Below, one piece after another: positions 36,145 through 44,408 of a stretch of 47,679 nucleotides of DNA; position 1 is the first letter of the stretch, and the number at the start of each line of letters is the position of its first letter. The DNA is taken from positions 1-47,679 of the forward strand of contig CAHJWN010000025.1 of assembly GCA_903642265.1 (NCBI GenBank). The letters run 5' to 3'. Made by a program: the position numbers and the translations under genes. The notes under the pieces are model-generated. The model had not been told where the DNA came from, did no database searches, and worked only from the letters and a program-made list of their open reading frames with translations. This DNA is from Acidobacteriaceae bacterium. GTDB taxonomy: Bacteria > Acidobacteriota > Terriglobia > Terriglobales > Acidobacteriaceae.

Positions 36145-38949
36145 TCACGCGTAGCTCTCCACAACCGCCCGGGTTTTCGCCGGATCAGGAATTTCGAGCA
36201 TTTCGATGGGAGCAGGTTCCGCCGTTTTTCGCTCATAGCTGCATGGAGCATGCGCTGGAACTTCTGCCTGAACACCCTTCTTCGGTCGCCGCTTAGGAAG
36301 CGATTCGTGGTTGTTCGGACATACCAGCCAGATTCCCGTGTCTTTCGTGACTTCAAGCAAATACGCACTGTCGCACTTCGGACACGTCTCGTTCACAAGC
36401 TTCAAGTTACTGGCGAAATCACACTTTGGATAGTTGACGCAGCCATAGAAGACATCGCCGCGCTTGGTCTTCCGCGCGGCAAGGTCGCCGCCGTCCTTCG
36501 GGCACTTCACGTCCAGAAGGTCCTGTTTAACATACTTGCACTTCGGATAGCCGCTGCATGCAATGAACTCCCCGTATTGGCCATCCCGCTGCAGCAGGGG
36601 CTTGCCGCACTTCGGGCAGCTCTCCTCCAACTGCACTGGCGGTTTGGTTTGTACCTTCTGAGTGAGCTTACGGATTGTCTTGCAGGGCGGGTCGTCGTTA
36701 TACCCCGGACACGCCATGAACGGTCCCCACGGCCCATTCCGCAGCACCATGACACGCCCACAGTTATCGCAGAACTCTTCTTCGGGTACATCATCTGCTC
36801 CGGGAGCACTTAGATCGGGCTTGGCCGCAAAGTTCTCCTTGGTGAAGTCGCAGCTTACCGCCTCGACAATCACCTTCTTGCTCGTACCCTCCGCCACCTT
36901 GGCCTGTGCATCGTTCACAGCAGCTGTCAGTTCCTTCGCGTCATTCACTTCCTTCGCGAAGTCAGGCATCTCCTCGGTCATGGCTTTCACTTCCAAGGGG
37001 AAGGAAAGGGCGGTTGTAATCTTCTTTACCAACGCCTTCGGGTCCTTCTTCCAAGGACCCATCGCGACAGTCATCGGCTTGGCTTTCGAGAAAGCGCTGC
37101 ATGCGTAGAAGCTGCCAAACTTCCCCCACTTCAGGATCAGAGGACTACCGCACTTATCGCACTTCTCGTCGGTCGCATGCTCCATACGCTTGATATCTTC
37201 CATGTTGGCGCCAGCGTAGATTAGCTCCTTCTCGAAGTGGTCGTAGAAGCCATTCAACAGGTCAGTCCACTTTTCTTCGCCATCCTCAACAGCATCAAGC
37301 TCACCCTCAAGCCTTGCCGTGTATTGGGCATCGAAGATGTAAGGGAAGTTCTTCACCAGCAGACCAGTTACGACCGTGCCGATCTCAGTCGGCACAAACT
37401 TACTCTGGATTTTCTTGACGTAGTCGCGATCCTGAATTGTATTAATGATCGATGCATACGTTGACGGGCGGCCAATTCCCTGCTCTTCGAGCACCTTTAC
37501 CAGCGATGCCTCGTTGTAGCGGGGAGGTGGCTCGGTGAACTTCTGCTCCGGATCGACTGACTGCATCGCCAACACCTGGGCGGCAACCATGTCCGGGAGG
37601 ATTGTATCTTCCGATGCGTTGTCCCAAACAGCCAGGTAGCCGTCGAACTTCAGAATCGAACCTGACACCCGGAAGTCATACGTCTTGTCCGCTTTTGCAG
37701 CGATCTCGACTGTCGTCTGATCGAATACAGCTGGAACCATCTGCGACGAAACGAACTTCTGCCAGATCATCTTGTACAGGCGGTACTGCTCATCGCTCAG
37801 CGAGCCCTTTATCGACTCTGGGGTGTACTCGACGTGCGTGGGACGAATCGCTTCATGCGCATCCTGTGCGTCTTTCTTGCCCTTGTAGTCGATCGAGCTC
37901 GATGGCAGATACTTCGCGCCATGCTTCTTCTGCACATAATCGCGAGCTTCTGTAATCGAGTCAGCAGAGACACGTGTGGAATCGGTCCGCATATACGTGA
38001 TCAGACCGACCGTACCGTCTTTGCCAATTTCGACGCCTTCGTAGAGGCGCTGCGCCACACCCATCGTCCGTCGCACATTGAAGCCTAAGCGGCTCGAAGC
38101 ATCCTGCTGCAGCTTGCTGGTCGTGTATGGAGCTGTCGGATTGCGCTTGCGCTCTTTACGTTCAACGCTCGCTACAGACCATTCAGCTTTGTGCAGCTGT
38201 GCGACAACCTTTTCTGTCTCAGCTTCGTTCGCGAGTGCCCCGGACAGGAATAGCTCCTTGCCATCCTTATCCCTGCCATTCGCAACCCGCGCGGTCTCTC
38301 CATCGATGCCGGTAAACTTCGCGACAAACTCCTGGCCGCGAGCCTGTAACTTCGAAGAAATATTCCAGTACTCCACTGGTTGAAACGCGTTGATCTCGCT
38401 CTCGCGCTCCACGATCAAACGAAGAGCCACGGTCTGTACGCGGCCTGCTGACAAGCCACGTCGAACCTTATCCCAGAGCAGCGGCGACACCTGGTATCCG
38501 ACCAGCCTATCAAGCACGCGCCGAGTCTGCTGCGCGTCGACAAGGTCTTCATTTACGTCGCGAGCTTTCAAAAAAGCGGCTTTCACTGCTTTCTGTGTGA
38601 TCTCATTGAAGGTGACGCGCTTGATCTTTGATTTGTCTTTCACCATGGGGCGCAGTTGCATGAACAGGTGTGCGGCGATTGCTTCGCCTTCGCGGTCGGG
38701 GTCAGGCGCCAGGTAGACCATGTCTGCCTTCGCGGCGAGCTTCTTGAGACGTTCTACAATCCTTTCCTTACCGGGCGAGATGATCAGGGTGGGCTCGAAG
38801 GTACGCCTCTTTAACTCCACGCCAATGTCGTTCTTCGGGAGGTCCATGATGTGGCCGATTGATGCCTCCACCACGTAATCGCTGCCGAGATATTTATTGA
38901 TCGTCTTCGCCTTTGCCGGCGACTCCACGATCACAAGTGATTTTGCCAT
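36145..38949 (-). CDS. topA: DNA topoisomerase I
   Basis: 934 aa from ATG 38949; the longer frame from 39015 is rejected because AAGGGA precedes 38949 and MAKSLVIVESPAKAKTI is the canonical N-terminus. It relaxes negative supercoils. The TOPRIM domain comes first (ESPAKAKT, DPDREGEAIAAHL), then the strand-passage domains with catalytic Tyr319 in TYMRTDSTR, the same number as in E. coli TopA. The C-terminus has five zinc-ribbon-like repeats (Cys-x2-Cys or similar near 592, 724, 775, 813 and 853); the fourth has CPKD instead of CPKC. An insertion of about 100 charged residues separates the first and second ribbons. It lies downstream of dprA on the same strand with a 208-base gap, the dprA-topA order seen in many bacteria. 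Confidence 0.96.
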   Translation of the reverse strand: MAKSLVIVESPAKAKTINKYLGSDYVVEASIGHIMDLPKNDIGVELKRRTFEPTLIISPGKERIVERLKKLAAKADMVYLAPDPDREGEAIAAHLFMQLRPMVKDKSKIKRVTFNEITQKAVKAAFLKARDVNEDLVDAQQTRRVLDRLVGYQVSPLLWDKVRRGLSAGRVQTVALRLIVERESEINAFQPVEYWNISSKLQARGQEFVAKFTGIDGETARVANGRDKDGKELFLSGALANEAETEKVVAQLHKAEWSVASVERKERKRNPTAPYTTSKLQQDASSRLGFNVRRTMGVAQRLYEGVEIGKDGTVGLITYMRTDSTRVSADSITEARDYVQKKHGAKYLPSSSIDYKGKKDAQDAHEAIRPTHVEYTPESIKGSLSDEQYRLYKMIWQKFVSSQMVPAVFDQTTVEIAAKADKTYDFRVSGSILKFDGYLAVWDNASEDTILPDMVAAQVLAMQSVDPEQKFTEPPPRYNEASLVKVLEEQGIGRPSTYASIINTIQDRDYVKKIQSKFVPTEIGTVVTGLLVKNFPYIFDAQYTARLEGELDAVEDGEEKWTDLLNGFYDHFEKELIYAGANMEDIKRMEHATDEKCDKCGSPLILKWGKFGSFYACSAFSKAKPMTVAMGPWKKDPKALVKKITTALSFPLEVKAMTEEMPDFAKEVNDAKELTAAVNDAQAKVAEGTSKKVIVEAVSCDFTKENFAAKPDLSAPGADDVPEEEFCDNCGRVMVLRNGPWGPFMACPGYNDDPPCKTIRKLTQKVQTKPPVQLEESCPKCGKPLLQRDGQYGEFIACSGYPKCKYVKQDLLDVKCPKDGGDLAARKTKRGDVFYGCVNYPKCDFASNLKLVNETCPKCDSAYLLEVTKDTGIWLVCPNNHESLPKRRPKKGVQAEVPAHAPCSYERKTAEPAPIEMLEIPDPAKTRAVVESYA

Positions 38950-38953
38950 TCGT

Positions 38954-38959
38954 TCCCTT
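38954..38959 (-). promoter_or_regulatory. Ribosome-binding site deciding the topA start
   Basis: AAGGGA on the minus strand (within GAGAAGGGA), directly upstream of the ATG at 38949. It supports the MAKSLVIVE start over the in-frame ATG at 39015. Confidence 0.65.
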
Positions 38960-39157
38960 CTCGTCCTTACAACCCGTCTTGAAACTATGCCGCCTAAACT
39001 GGTGGATAAAATCAACCGATTCCCTGCGAACCTAACACGGTTCCGCGATCACGTCATCTTGCTTCCGTCGCTGAAGGGACGTAGCCAACTTCGGAACGTC
39101 ACCTTTTGCACAAGCCTTGAAGAGCCCCACGCTCTATCCTGAAACCTTCCTAAGCAG

Positions 39158-40369
39158 CTAAAACGAACGGACATAATTCTTGCCCGGCAACTGCTTTACG
39201 CGCCCCGCAAGTTCCAATTCGAAGAGCGCGGCAAAGATCTCTGACGACCCCATTCTGCCATCAAGCCCTTCGATCAGGTCATCCAGCTGGAGCGACTCAT
39301 CATGCCTCAGACGCTCGAGAACCATCTGCTCCGGCTGTGGAAGAGGTGCGTCGGTAAATAGAGATGTCGATAGGGCAGCATTCGATTCATCGCTGCCACC
39401 TGCGTTGCTGCGCAGAGCCTGTAGCTCGTCCTCAAGCTGCAATCGTATCTGGGAAGGCAGGTCCTCCCAAACGTCTTCCCAGGTCGCCGTAAGCTTTGCG
39501 CCCTGCTTGATCAAGGTGTTTGGTCCCCAGGCATGCTTGTTTGTCACATTACCTGGCACGGCGAATACGTCGCGGTTCTGTTCCATCGCACAGCGCGCGG
39601 TGATGCGTGTGCCGCTGAACTCCCCAGCCTCGATCACCAGCACGCCCACACTCAATCCACTCAGGATCCGATTTCTCAAGGGGAAGTTCTGCGGCGCAGG
39701 AAAGGTGCCCAAGGGGAATTCGCTCACGATCGTTCCACCCGCTACGACGATATCTTCGGCCAGCCTCTTGTTCTCCTTGGGGTAGATGACGTCGATGCCT
39801 GTGCCCCAGACCGCAACGGTGCGGCCCTTGGCGGCAAGCGCTCCTTTGTGTGCCGCCGTATCAACACCCCGGGCCATCCCGCTCAAGATCGTCACCCTGC
39901 GATGCGCAAGGTCGCGGGACAGCATCTCAGCCATGCCCGATCCGTACACGGTCGGATAGCGTGTGCCCACTACTGCAATTCCAGGCCGCTGCAGCAGAGC
40001 AACATCGCCGCGTACCCACAGCACGGAGGGGGGGTCGAAGATCTCCAGCAGACGCTCTGGATACGCCTCATCCTCGCGTGTCAGGAAGTCTGCGCCCGGC
40101 TCAGCCTGGATTCGCTTGACCTCGTCCTCAGCTGCAGCGCGTGCCCTGCCATCACTGAAGAACTGCGCGGAATTGGCCGGCATTCCCAGACCTTCCAGCT
40201 CAGTGAGTGAAGCGTCGAAAGCACGCTCTGCATGGCCAATCCGTTCCACTGCGCGTGCAATGCGCCTCGGGCCCATTCCGGGCGTTAAGGTAAATGCCAT
40301 CCATGCCAATTGCGCCATCTCGAGCGCAGTACTGCCTTCAGTGTTCCCACTACGTGCACCCATGCGCAT
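39158..40369 (-). CDS. dprA: DNA-processing protein DprA
   Basis: 403 aa. DprA (Smf) loads RecA on incoming single strands in natural transformation. The N-terminal part has a SAM/HhH-like region (LTPGMGPRRIARAVERIG), the Rossmann core has VVGTRYPTVYGSGMAE, ILSGMARGVDTAAHKGAL, GTGIDVIYPKENKRLA, ISEFPLGT-like VSEFPLGTFP, FPLRNRILSGLS, ITARCAMEQNRDVFAVPG and GPNTLIKQGAKL. The C-terminus is a winged-helix DML1-like domain (about 330-400: LDDLIEGLDG, IFAALFELELAGRVKQLPG). Start could be the first ATG or MAQLAWMAF at residue 18. It precedes topA on the same strand and diverges from the DUF2306 gene. Confidence 0.94.
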   Translation of the reverse strand: MRMGARSGNTEGSTALEMAQLAWMAFTLTPGMGPRRIARAVERIGHAERAFDASLTELEGLGMPANSAQFFSDGRARAAAEDEVKRIQAEPGADFLTREDEAYPERLLEIFDPPSVLWVRGDVALLQRPGIAVVGTRYPTVYGSGMAEMLSRDLAHRRVTILSGMARGVDTAAHKGALAAKGRTVAVWGTGIDVIYPKENKRLAEDIVVAGGTIVSEFPLGTFPAPQNFPLRNRILSGLSVGVLVIEAGEFSGTRITARCAMEQNRDVFAVPGNVTNKHAWGPNTLIKQGAKLTATWEDVWEDLPSQIRLQLEDELQALRSNAGGSDESNAALSTSLFTDAPLPQPEQMVLERLRHDESLQLDDLIEGLDGRMGSSEIFAALFELELAGRVKQLPGKNYVRSF

Positions 40370-40588
40370 TTCCTTTCCAGCTCAACTAGAAACGCAACCA
40401 ACGAATGACGGCCGAGCCTACCTAGGCCCCAGTTGCATGTCAAGCCCCGAATCCGCAGGTGAGGCGCGAGGCCCTGCTGCATGCTGCTCGTAATCTTCAA
40501 CATTTTGCATTGATAAGAACGGAACTTAGTCAATACCGGTGTCGTATGTTGCCTCAAGTCATTGCTCGACTCGAAAGGTGGTGCCCGT

Positions 40589-41308
40589 GTGAGGCTCCCA
40601 CTCCTGATCCTGCATATCCTAGGCGGTTCGATCAGCCTCGTCGCGGGTACTCTTGCCATGATCGTGCGCAAGGGGAATCGTTTCCATCGGCTCTCCGGGG
40701 ACGTTTTCACAGCGGCGATGCTGACGCTCGCGACGAGCGGCTTCTGGCTTGCTATGCTCAGATCGCAGGTCAGCAATGTCATCGCCGCGGTGCTCACCTT
40801 CTACCTGATCGCAAGCGCATGGCTGGCGGGTCGCCGTAGAAACGGCACCGGCTTGCTTGACTATGCGGGACTGATACTCTGCCTGTCTTCAGCAGCAGGC
40901 GTCCTTACTCTCGGCTTTAGAGCGATGTTCAGCGGAAGAGGCACCGACAACGGCGCTCCCGCTGCCATGAGCTTTATTTTTGGGGGCATCCTGATGATTG
41001 CAGCGCTGGGCGATGTTCGGGTGCTCGTCCAGGGAGGCATCTCTGGCCGTCCCCGCATTGTCCGCCATCTCTGGCGTATGTGCGTCGGGCTCTTCATAGC
41101 GACCGGATCGTTCTTCCTTGGCCAGCCGCAGGTATTCCCGCCGTCACTGCGCGGTTCCATCTACCTGATCGTGCCAGCAGTACTTCCCATTCCATTGCTG
41201 ATCTTCTGGCTTGTTCGGGTACGCTTCAGAAATGCCTACAGCATCGAGCCCCAAACAGCGTCGCTGCCGACGGCACTCCACAACAAAGTTGTGATCGAGC
41301 AAAGCTAG
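40589..41308 (+). CDS. DUF2306 family membrane protein
   Basis: 239 aa if started at GTG 40589, which has AAGGTGG about seven bases upstream; a TTG at 40562 would add nine residues. It is a seven- to eight-helix integral membrane protein. The first helix [21 protein letters not shown] followed by [14 protein letters not shown] is the DUF2306 signature (conserved His and the RxHR loop). Later helices include [32 protein letters not shown] and [20 protein letters not shown]. Conserved His residues at helix ends could bind haem or metal (inference); function unknown. The tail after the last helix is polar. It lies upstream of zwf in the same direction with about 120 bases between. Confidence 0.8.
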   Translation: MRLPLLILHILGGSISLVAGTLAMIVRKGNRFHRLSGDVFTAAMLTLATSGFWLAMLRSQVSNVIAAVLTFYLIASAWLAGRRRNGTGLLDYAGLILCLSSAAGVLTLGFRAMFSGRGTDNGAPAAMSFIFGGILMIAALGDVRVLVQGGISGRPRIVRHLWRMCVGLFIATGSFFLGQPQVFPPSLRGSIYLIVPAVLPIPLLIFWLVRVRFRNAYSIEPQTASLPTALHNKVVIEQS

Positions 41309-41416
41309 CAGGCACTACGAGAAGCTTGCGAAGATGTTCGTTGAACCCCTTCTTAGTCTCCGACCTTTGCAGGCGACGTAAGACTCGCCTCCCTACGTCG
41401 TGCCATCATAGGAGAA

Positions 41417-41420
41417 GAGG
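41417..41420 (+). promoter_or_regulatory. Ribosome-binding site deciding the zwf start
   Basis: GAGG (in GGAGAAGAGG, 41411-41420) lies seven bases before ATG 41428. It excludes the long in-frame extension to 41080, which would overlap the end of the DUF2306 gene. Confidence 0.75.
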
Positions 41421-41427
41421 GTATTTC

Positions 41428-42795
41428 ATGGATCAGACAGCATCAGACGCACTTGTCTTCTTCGGAGCTACAGGCGATCTAGCCTACAAGCAGATTTTTC
41501 CATCGCTCCAACGGCTGGCAAAACGCGGCAAGCTGAACATGTGCGTGATTGGTGTAGCAAAGTCTGGCTGGAATCTAGAGCAGTTCAAGGCGCATGCCAC
41601 AAAGAGCCTTGAGACGCATGGCGGGATCGACCCCGATGCCTACAAAATCCTGATGGAGCGGCTGTGCTACGTCGATGGCGATTACAACGACATCAACACA
41701 TTCCACCAGGTCCGCAAAGAGCTCGGCGAAGCCAAGCATCCGCTGCACTACCTTGCTATCCCTCCAAGCCTTTTCGCAGAGGTGATGGACCAGCTTCGTA
41801 TCGCTGGCTGTGCTACCGACGCTCGCGTGATTGTAGAAAAACCGTTTGGCCGTGACTATGAGTCTGCGCGTGAATTGAACGAGACAGTACAGAAGAGCTT
41901 TCCCGAGCAAAATGTCTTTCGCATCGACCATTACCTCGGAAAGAATGCGGTGCAGAACATTCTGTACTTCCGTTTCGCGAATGCGTTTCTTGAGCCTATC
42001 TGGAATCGTCAGTACGTGAAATCCGTTGAGATTACGATGGCGGAAAACTTCGGAGTAGAGGGCCGAGGCAGCTTCTATGACAACGTCGGTGCTATTCGTG
42101 ACGTGGTTCAGAACCACATCATGCAGCTGGTCTCAAACATCGCTATGGAGCCGCCACCGGGCATCAACATGGAGCTCTTTCGCGACGAGCGCGTAAAAGT
42201 GCTGCGTGGAATTCTTCCGATCAGGCCAGAGGATGTTGTCCTCGGACAATTCAAGGGGTATCTGGACGAGCCCGGTGTTGCCAAGGATTCGCGTGTCGAA
42301 ACATTTGTCGCCATGCGGCTGAATATCAATTCCTGGCGATGGAAGAGTGTTCCATTCTTCATTCGCACTGGCAAGAATCTTGCTACCTCGGGCACCCAGA
42401 TCGTCGCTCGCCTGCGCAAGCCGCCCATGATCTTCTCAGCCGAGAGCGAGCATGCAAACTATATCCGCTTCCAGGTCAGTCCCGATGTAAAGATCGCCAT
42501 TGGTGCGCTTGAGAAGTCTTTCGGGCAGGGCTTCATCGGACATCCGACGGAACTACTTGCTGCAACGCCTCCTACTCCAAACGACATGCTGCCCTATGAG
42601 GAACTGATCGAAGACGCCATGGTTGGCAATCAGCGCCGTTTTGCCCGGCAGGATTACGTCGAAGAGTCCTGGCGCCTGCTCGATCCAATCCTTAATGCAA
42701 ACCTTCCGATCCGCACTTATGAACCCGGAACATGGGGTCCACCTGAAGCCGACGTTCTCCATGGGAAATATGGTGGATGGACCAACCCGGCCTGA
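41428..42795 (+). CDS. zwf: Glucose-6-phosphate 1-dehydrogenase
   Basis: 455 aa from ATG 41428. It oxidises glucose-6-phosphate with NAD(P)+ to 6-phosphogluconolactone, opening the oxidative pentose phosphate or Entner-Doudoroff routes. Marks: the Rossmann motif [37 protein letters not shown] with Asp167, His168 and Lys172, the [13 protein letters not shown] segment with the catalytic His, [15 protein letters not shown], and a C-terminal [10 protein letters not shown]. In the active-site signature the residue after Lys172 is Asn; the usual residue is Glu, Gln or Lys. Length is slightly short of the common 480-510 aa. No pgl or gnd is adjacent, so the gene seems solitary. Confidence 0.94.
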   Translation: MDQTASDALVFFGATGDLAYKQIFPSLQRLAKRGKLNMCVIGVAKSGWNLEQFKAHATKSLETHGGIDPDAYKILMERLCYVDGDYNDINTFHQVRKELGEAKHPLHYLAIPPSLFAEVMDQLRIAGCATDARVIVEKPFGRDYESARELNETVQKSFPEQNVFRIDHYLGKNAVQNILYFRFANAFLEPIWNRQYVKSVEITMAENFGVEGRGSFYDNVGAIRDVVQNHIMQLVSNIAMEPPPGINMELFRDERVKVLRGILPIRPEDVVLGQFKGYLDEPGVAKDSRVETFVAMRLNINSWRWKSVPFFIRTGKNLATSGTQIVARLRKPPMIFSAESEHANYIRFQVSPDVKIAIGALEKSFGQGFIGHPTELLAATPPTPNDMLPYEELIEDAMVGNQRRFARQDYVEESWRLLDPILNANLPIRTYEPGTWGPPEADVLHGKYGGWTNPA

Positions 42796-42975
42796 CCTGA
42801 TCTTTCTTTGCATGCACCACCCTGGGTACGTCTGGAGATGCCCACAGAAATCTGACCGATAATGTGAGAAGGACAATTATCTTCCTGCGGCGCATGGCCC
42901 GTTTCGAGGCCGGAGCCTCGCTATTTTGCGCGACAGCGCTTTCTCCCTGTATACCTGCCAGAACTGGACACGAAC

Positions 42976-44346
42976 ATGGATCTTTGGAACGAATACGAAG
43001 GCCGCTCGATTGACGGCATATATCCCCTTGAGCGCCTCATCCGCCCGGAGGGTCGAAGTGCCTTCTTCACGACTACGACCTCCGGCAAGTCGACCGTCAT
43101 TCGCCTGATTGAATCCCACTTTGACGAAGACGAGATCCTGGCCCGATGGGCGGGCGTCTCTGATCTACATCAGCCGCACCTGCTCACGCTGACGCGCTAC
43201 GGGCAGGCGATGATGGACGGGACGTCGCTGGTTTACGTTGTGCTCGAACCTACCGAAGCAGACCTGAGCCAAATACTTTGCGAGCGCCCGCTAACCCTTG
43301 CCGAGACTCGGGAGGTCGCGGCCGGACTCATCGCAGCACTGCAAGCGCTGCACACAAAAGGGTTCGTCCATGAGCACGTACAAGCTGTGAACGTGCTCGC
43401 CGTCGGTGAGGTAGTGAAACTGCGCAGCGATTGCATCCGCGAAGCTCCAGGAAGTCCCGAGGGTGACGCGCTGCGCTCACGCGATGTGCAGGACCTGGCA
43501 ACGCTTCTACTGCAGTGCCTCACGCTGCACCGCAGTCATGCCATAAGTCCCACCGGCCCGCCGCTACCCGCACCTCTTCGTGAGATCATCCACAACGGCA
43601 TATCTGGCGCATGGGGTCTGGCGCAGATGGCCACTGCTCTTGAGGTCGCCGTTCCTCCTCAGCGTGTGGATGCTGCTAAACCAACGAGCCCGGCAGCCTC
43701 TATGCCACCGAATCTGCATCGCAGCGCAGTGCCTGCTGACGCTCTAAGGTCGCCTAGCCGCCCTACTGCCATCAAACCAGTCGCGCAGCCCTCAAGCGGG
43801 CCTGCCGCTCTGCGTGCAGAAGTCGCGTATCCGCAGCCTGCCGCAGGCCGCATCCGCGTTCCAATGCGCGAGCAAACGGGTGCTTGGCCTCGCTGGCTGC
43901 TGATCGTTGCAGTTGTTGTTCTATGCTCGTTGAGCTTTGCCGCTTATTTGCTGTTGAGCCGTCACAGCGGCAAAGATGCAGCCAGCAACCAGCCAGCAGC
44001 CTCAGGTATTACGGCGGCCTCACCCATTCCGCCAGCAACCTCGAGCGTACAGCCCGCGACTACGGCAGCAGTAGCTGTGCCGGCACTTTCAAATGGCGAT
44101 TCCTGGCGGGTCGTTGCCTACACGTACTACCGCCAGGACCAGGCTGCGGGAAAGGCACGGTCTCTTGAGCAGCGGTTTCCGGAACTACACCCGCTCGTAT
44201 TTGCGCCCACCGGCCGAGCTCCATTTCTGGTCACACTTGGTGGTCGACTGGGCCGTGATGCCGCATTCAAGCTCCGCGACAAATTACGTCGCAGCGGCTT
44301 GCCCCGCGATCTTTATGCACAAAACTATGTCACAAGGTCCCGGTAA
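42976..44346 (+). CDS. Membrane pseudokinase with C-terminal SPOR-like domain
   Basis: 456 aa in three parts. Residues about 14-230 look like a Hanks-type kinase that has lost catalysis: the VAIK lysine position is Arg43 (TVIRLIE), HRDxKPxN has become HEHVQAVN at 132-139 (catalytic Asp to His134, Lys to Gln136), and DFG is SDC at 151-153. A Pro/Ala/Ser-rich linker follows, then one membrane helix (about 306-328, LLIVAVVVLCSLSFAAYLLL). After a second Ala/Pro/Thr linker comes a C-terminal SPOR-like domain (about 374-455: WRVVAYTYYRQDQAAGKA, FLVTLGGRL, AAFKLRDKLRRSGL). SPOR domains bind glycan strands stripped of stem peptides at the septum, so the expected layout is cytoplasmic pseudokinase, periplasmic SPOR. 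It faces an intact Ser/Thr kinase gene. The kinase fold is inference from residual motifs and spacing. Confidence 0.8.
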   Translation: MDLWNEYEGRSIDGIYPLERLIRPEGRSAFFTTTTSGKSTVIRLIESHFDEDEILARWAGVSDLHQPHLLTLTRYGQAMMDGTSLVYVVLEPTEADLSQILCERPLTLAETREVAAGLIAALQALHTKGFVHEHVQAVNVLAVGEVVKLRSDCIREAPGSPEGDALRSRDVQDLATLLLQCLTLHRSHAISPTGPPLPAPLREIIHNGISGAWGLAQMATALEVAVPPQRVDAAKPTSPAASMPPNLHRSAVPADALRSPSRPTAIKPVAQPSSGPAALRAEVAYPQPAAGRIRVPMREQTGAWPRWLLIVAVVVLCSLSFAAYLLLSRHSGKDAASNQPAASGITAASPIPPATSSVQPATTAAVAVPALSNGDSWRVVAYTYYRQDQAAGKARSLEQRFPELHPLVFAPTGRAPFLVTLGGRLGRDAAFKLRDKLRRSGLPRDLYAQNYVTRSR

Positions 44347-44359
44347 GCGAGTGCTTACC
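44342..44359. terminator. Hairpin over the pseudokinase stop codon
   Basis: GGTAAGC (44342-44348), loop GAGT, GCTTACC (44353-44359): a perfect 7-base stem whose left arm includes the TAA stop. It sits between the convergent pseudokinase and kinase genes. A 12-base palindrome, TTGAGGCCTCAA, follows at 44401-44412 over the end of the kinase gene. No T-tract is present, so termination function is uncertain. Confidence 0.4.
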
Positions 44360-44408
44360 CCTACCCTTTGCAGTGTGGTGGGTTCATCACCCATAATGCA
44401 TTGAGGCC

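Noticed and set aside
41080..41427. N-terminal extension of zwf by 116 residues
   Set aside because: Overlaps the end of the DUF2306 gene in another frame; the good ribosome-binding site and family N-terminus are at 41428.
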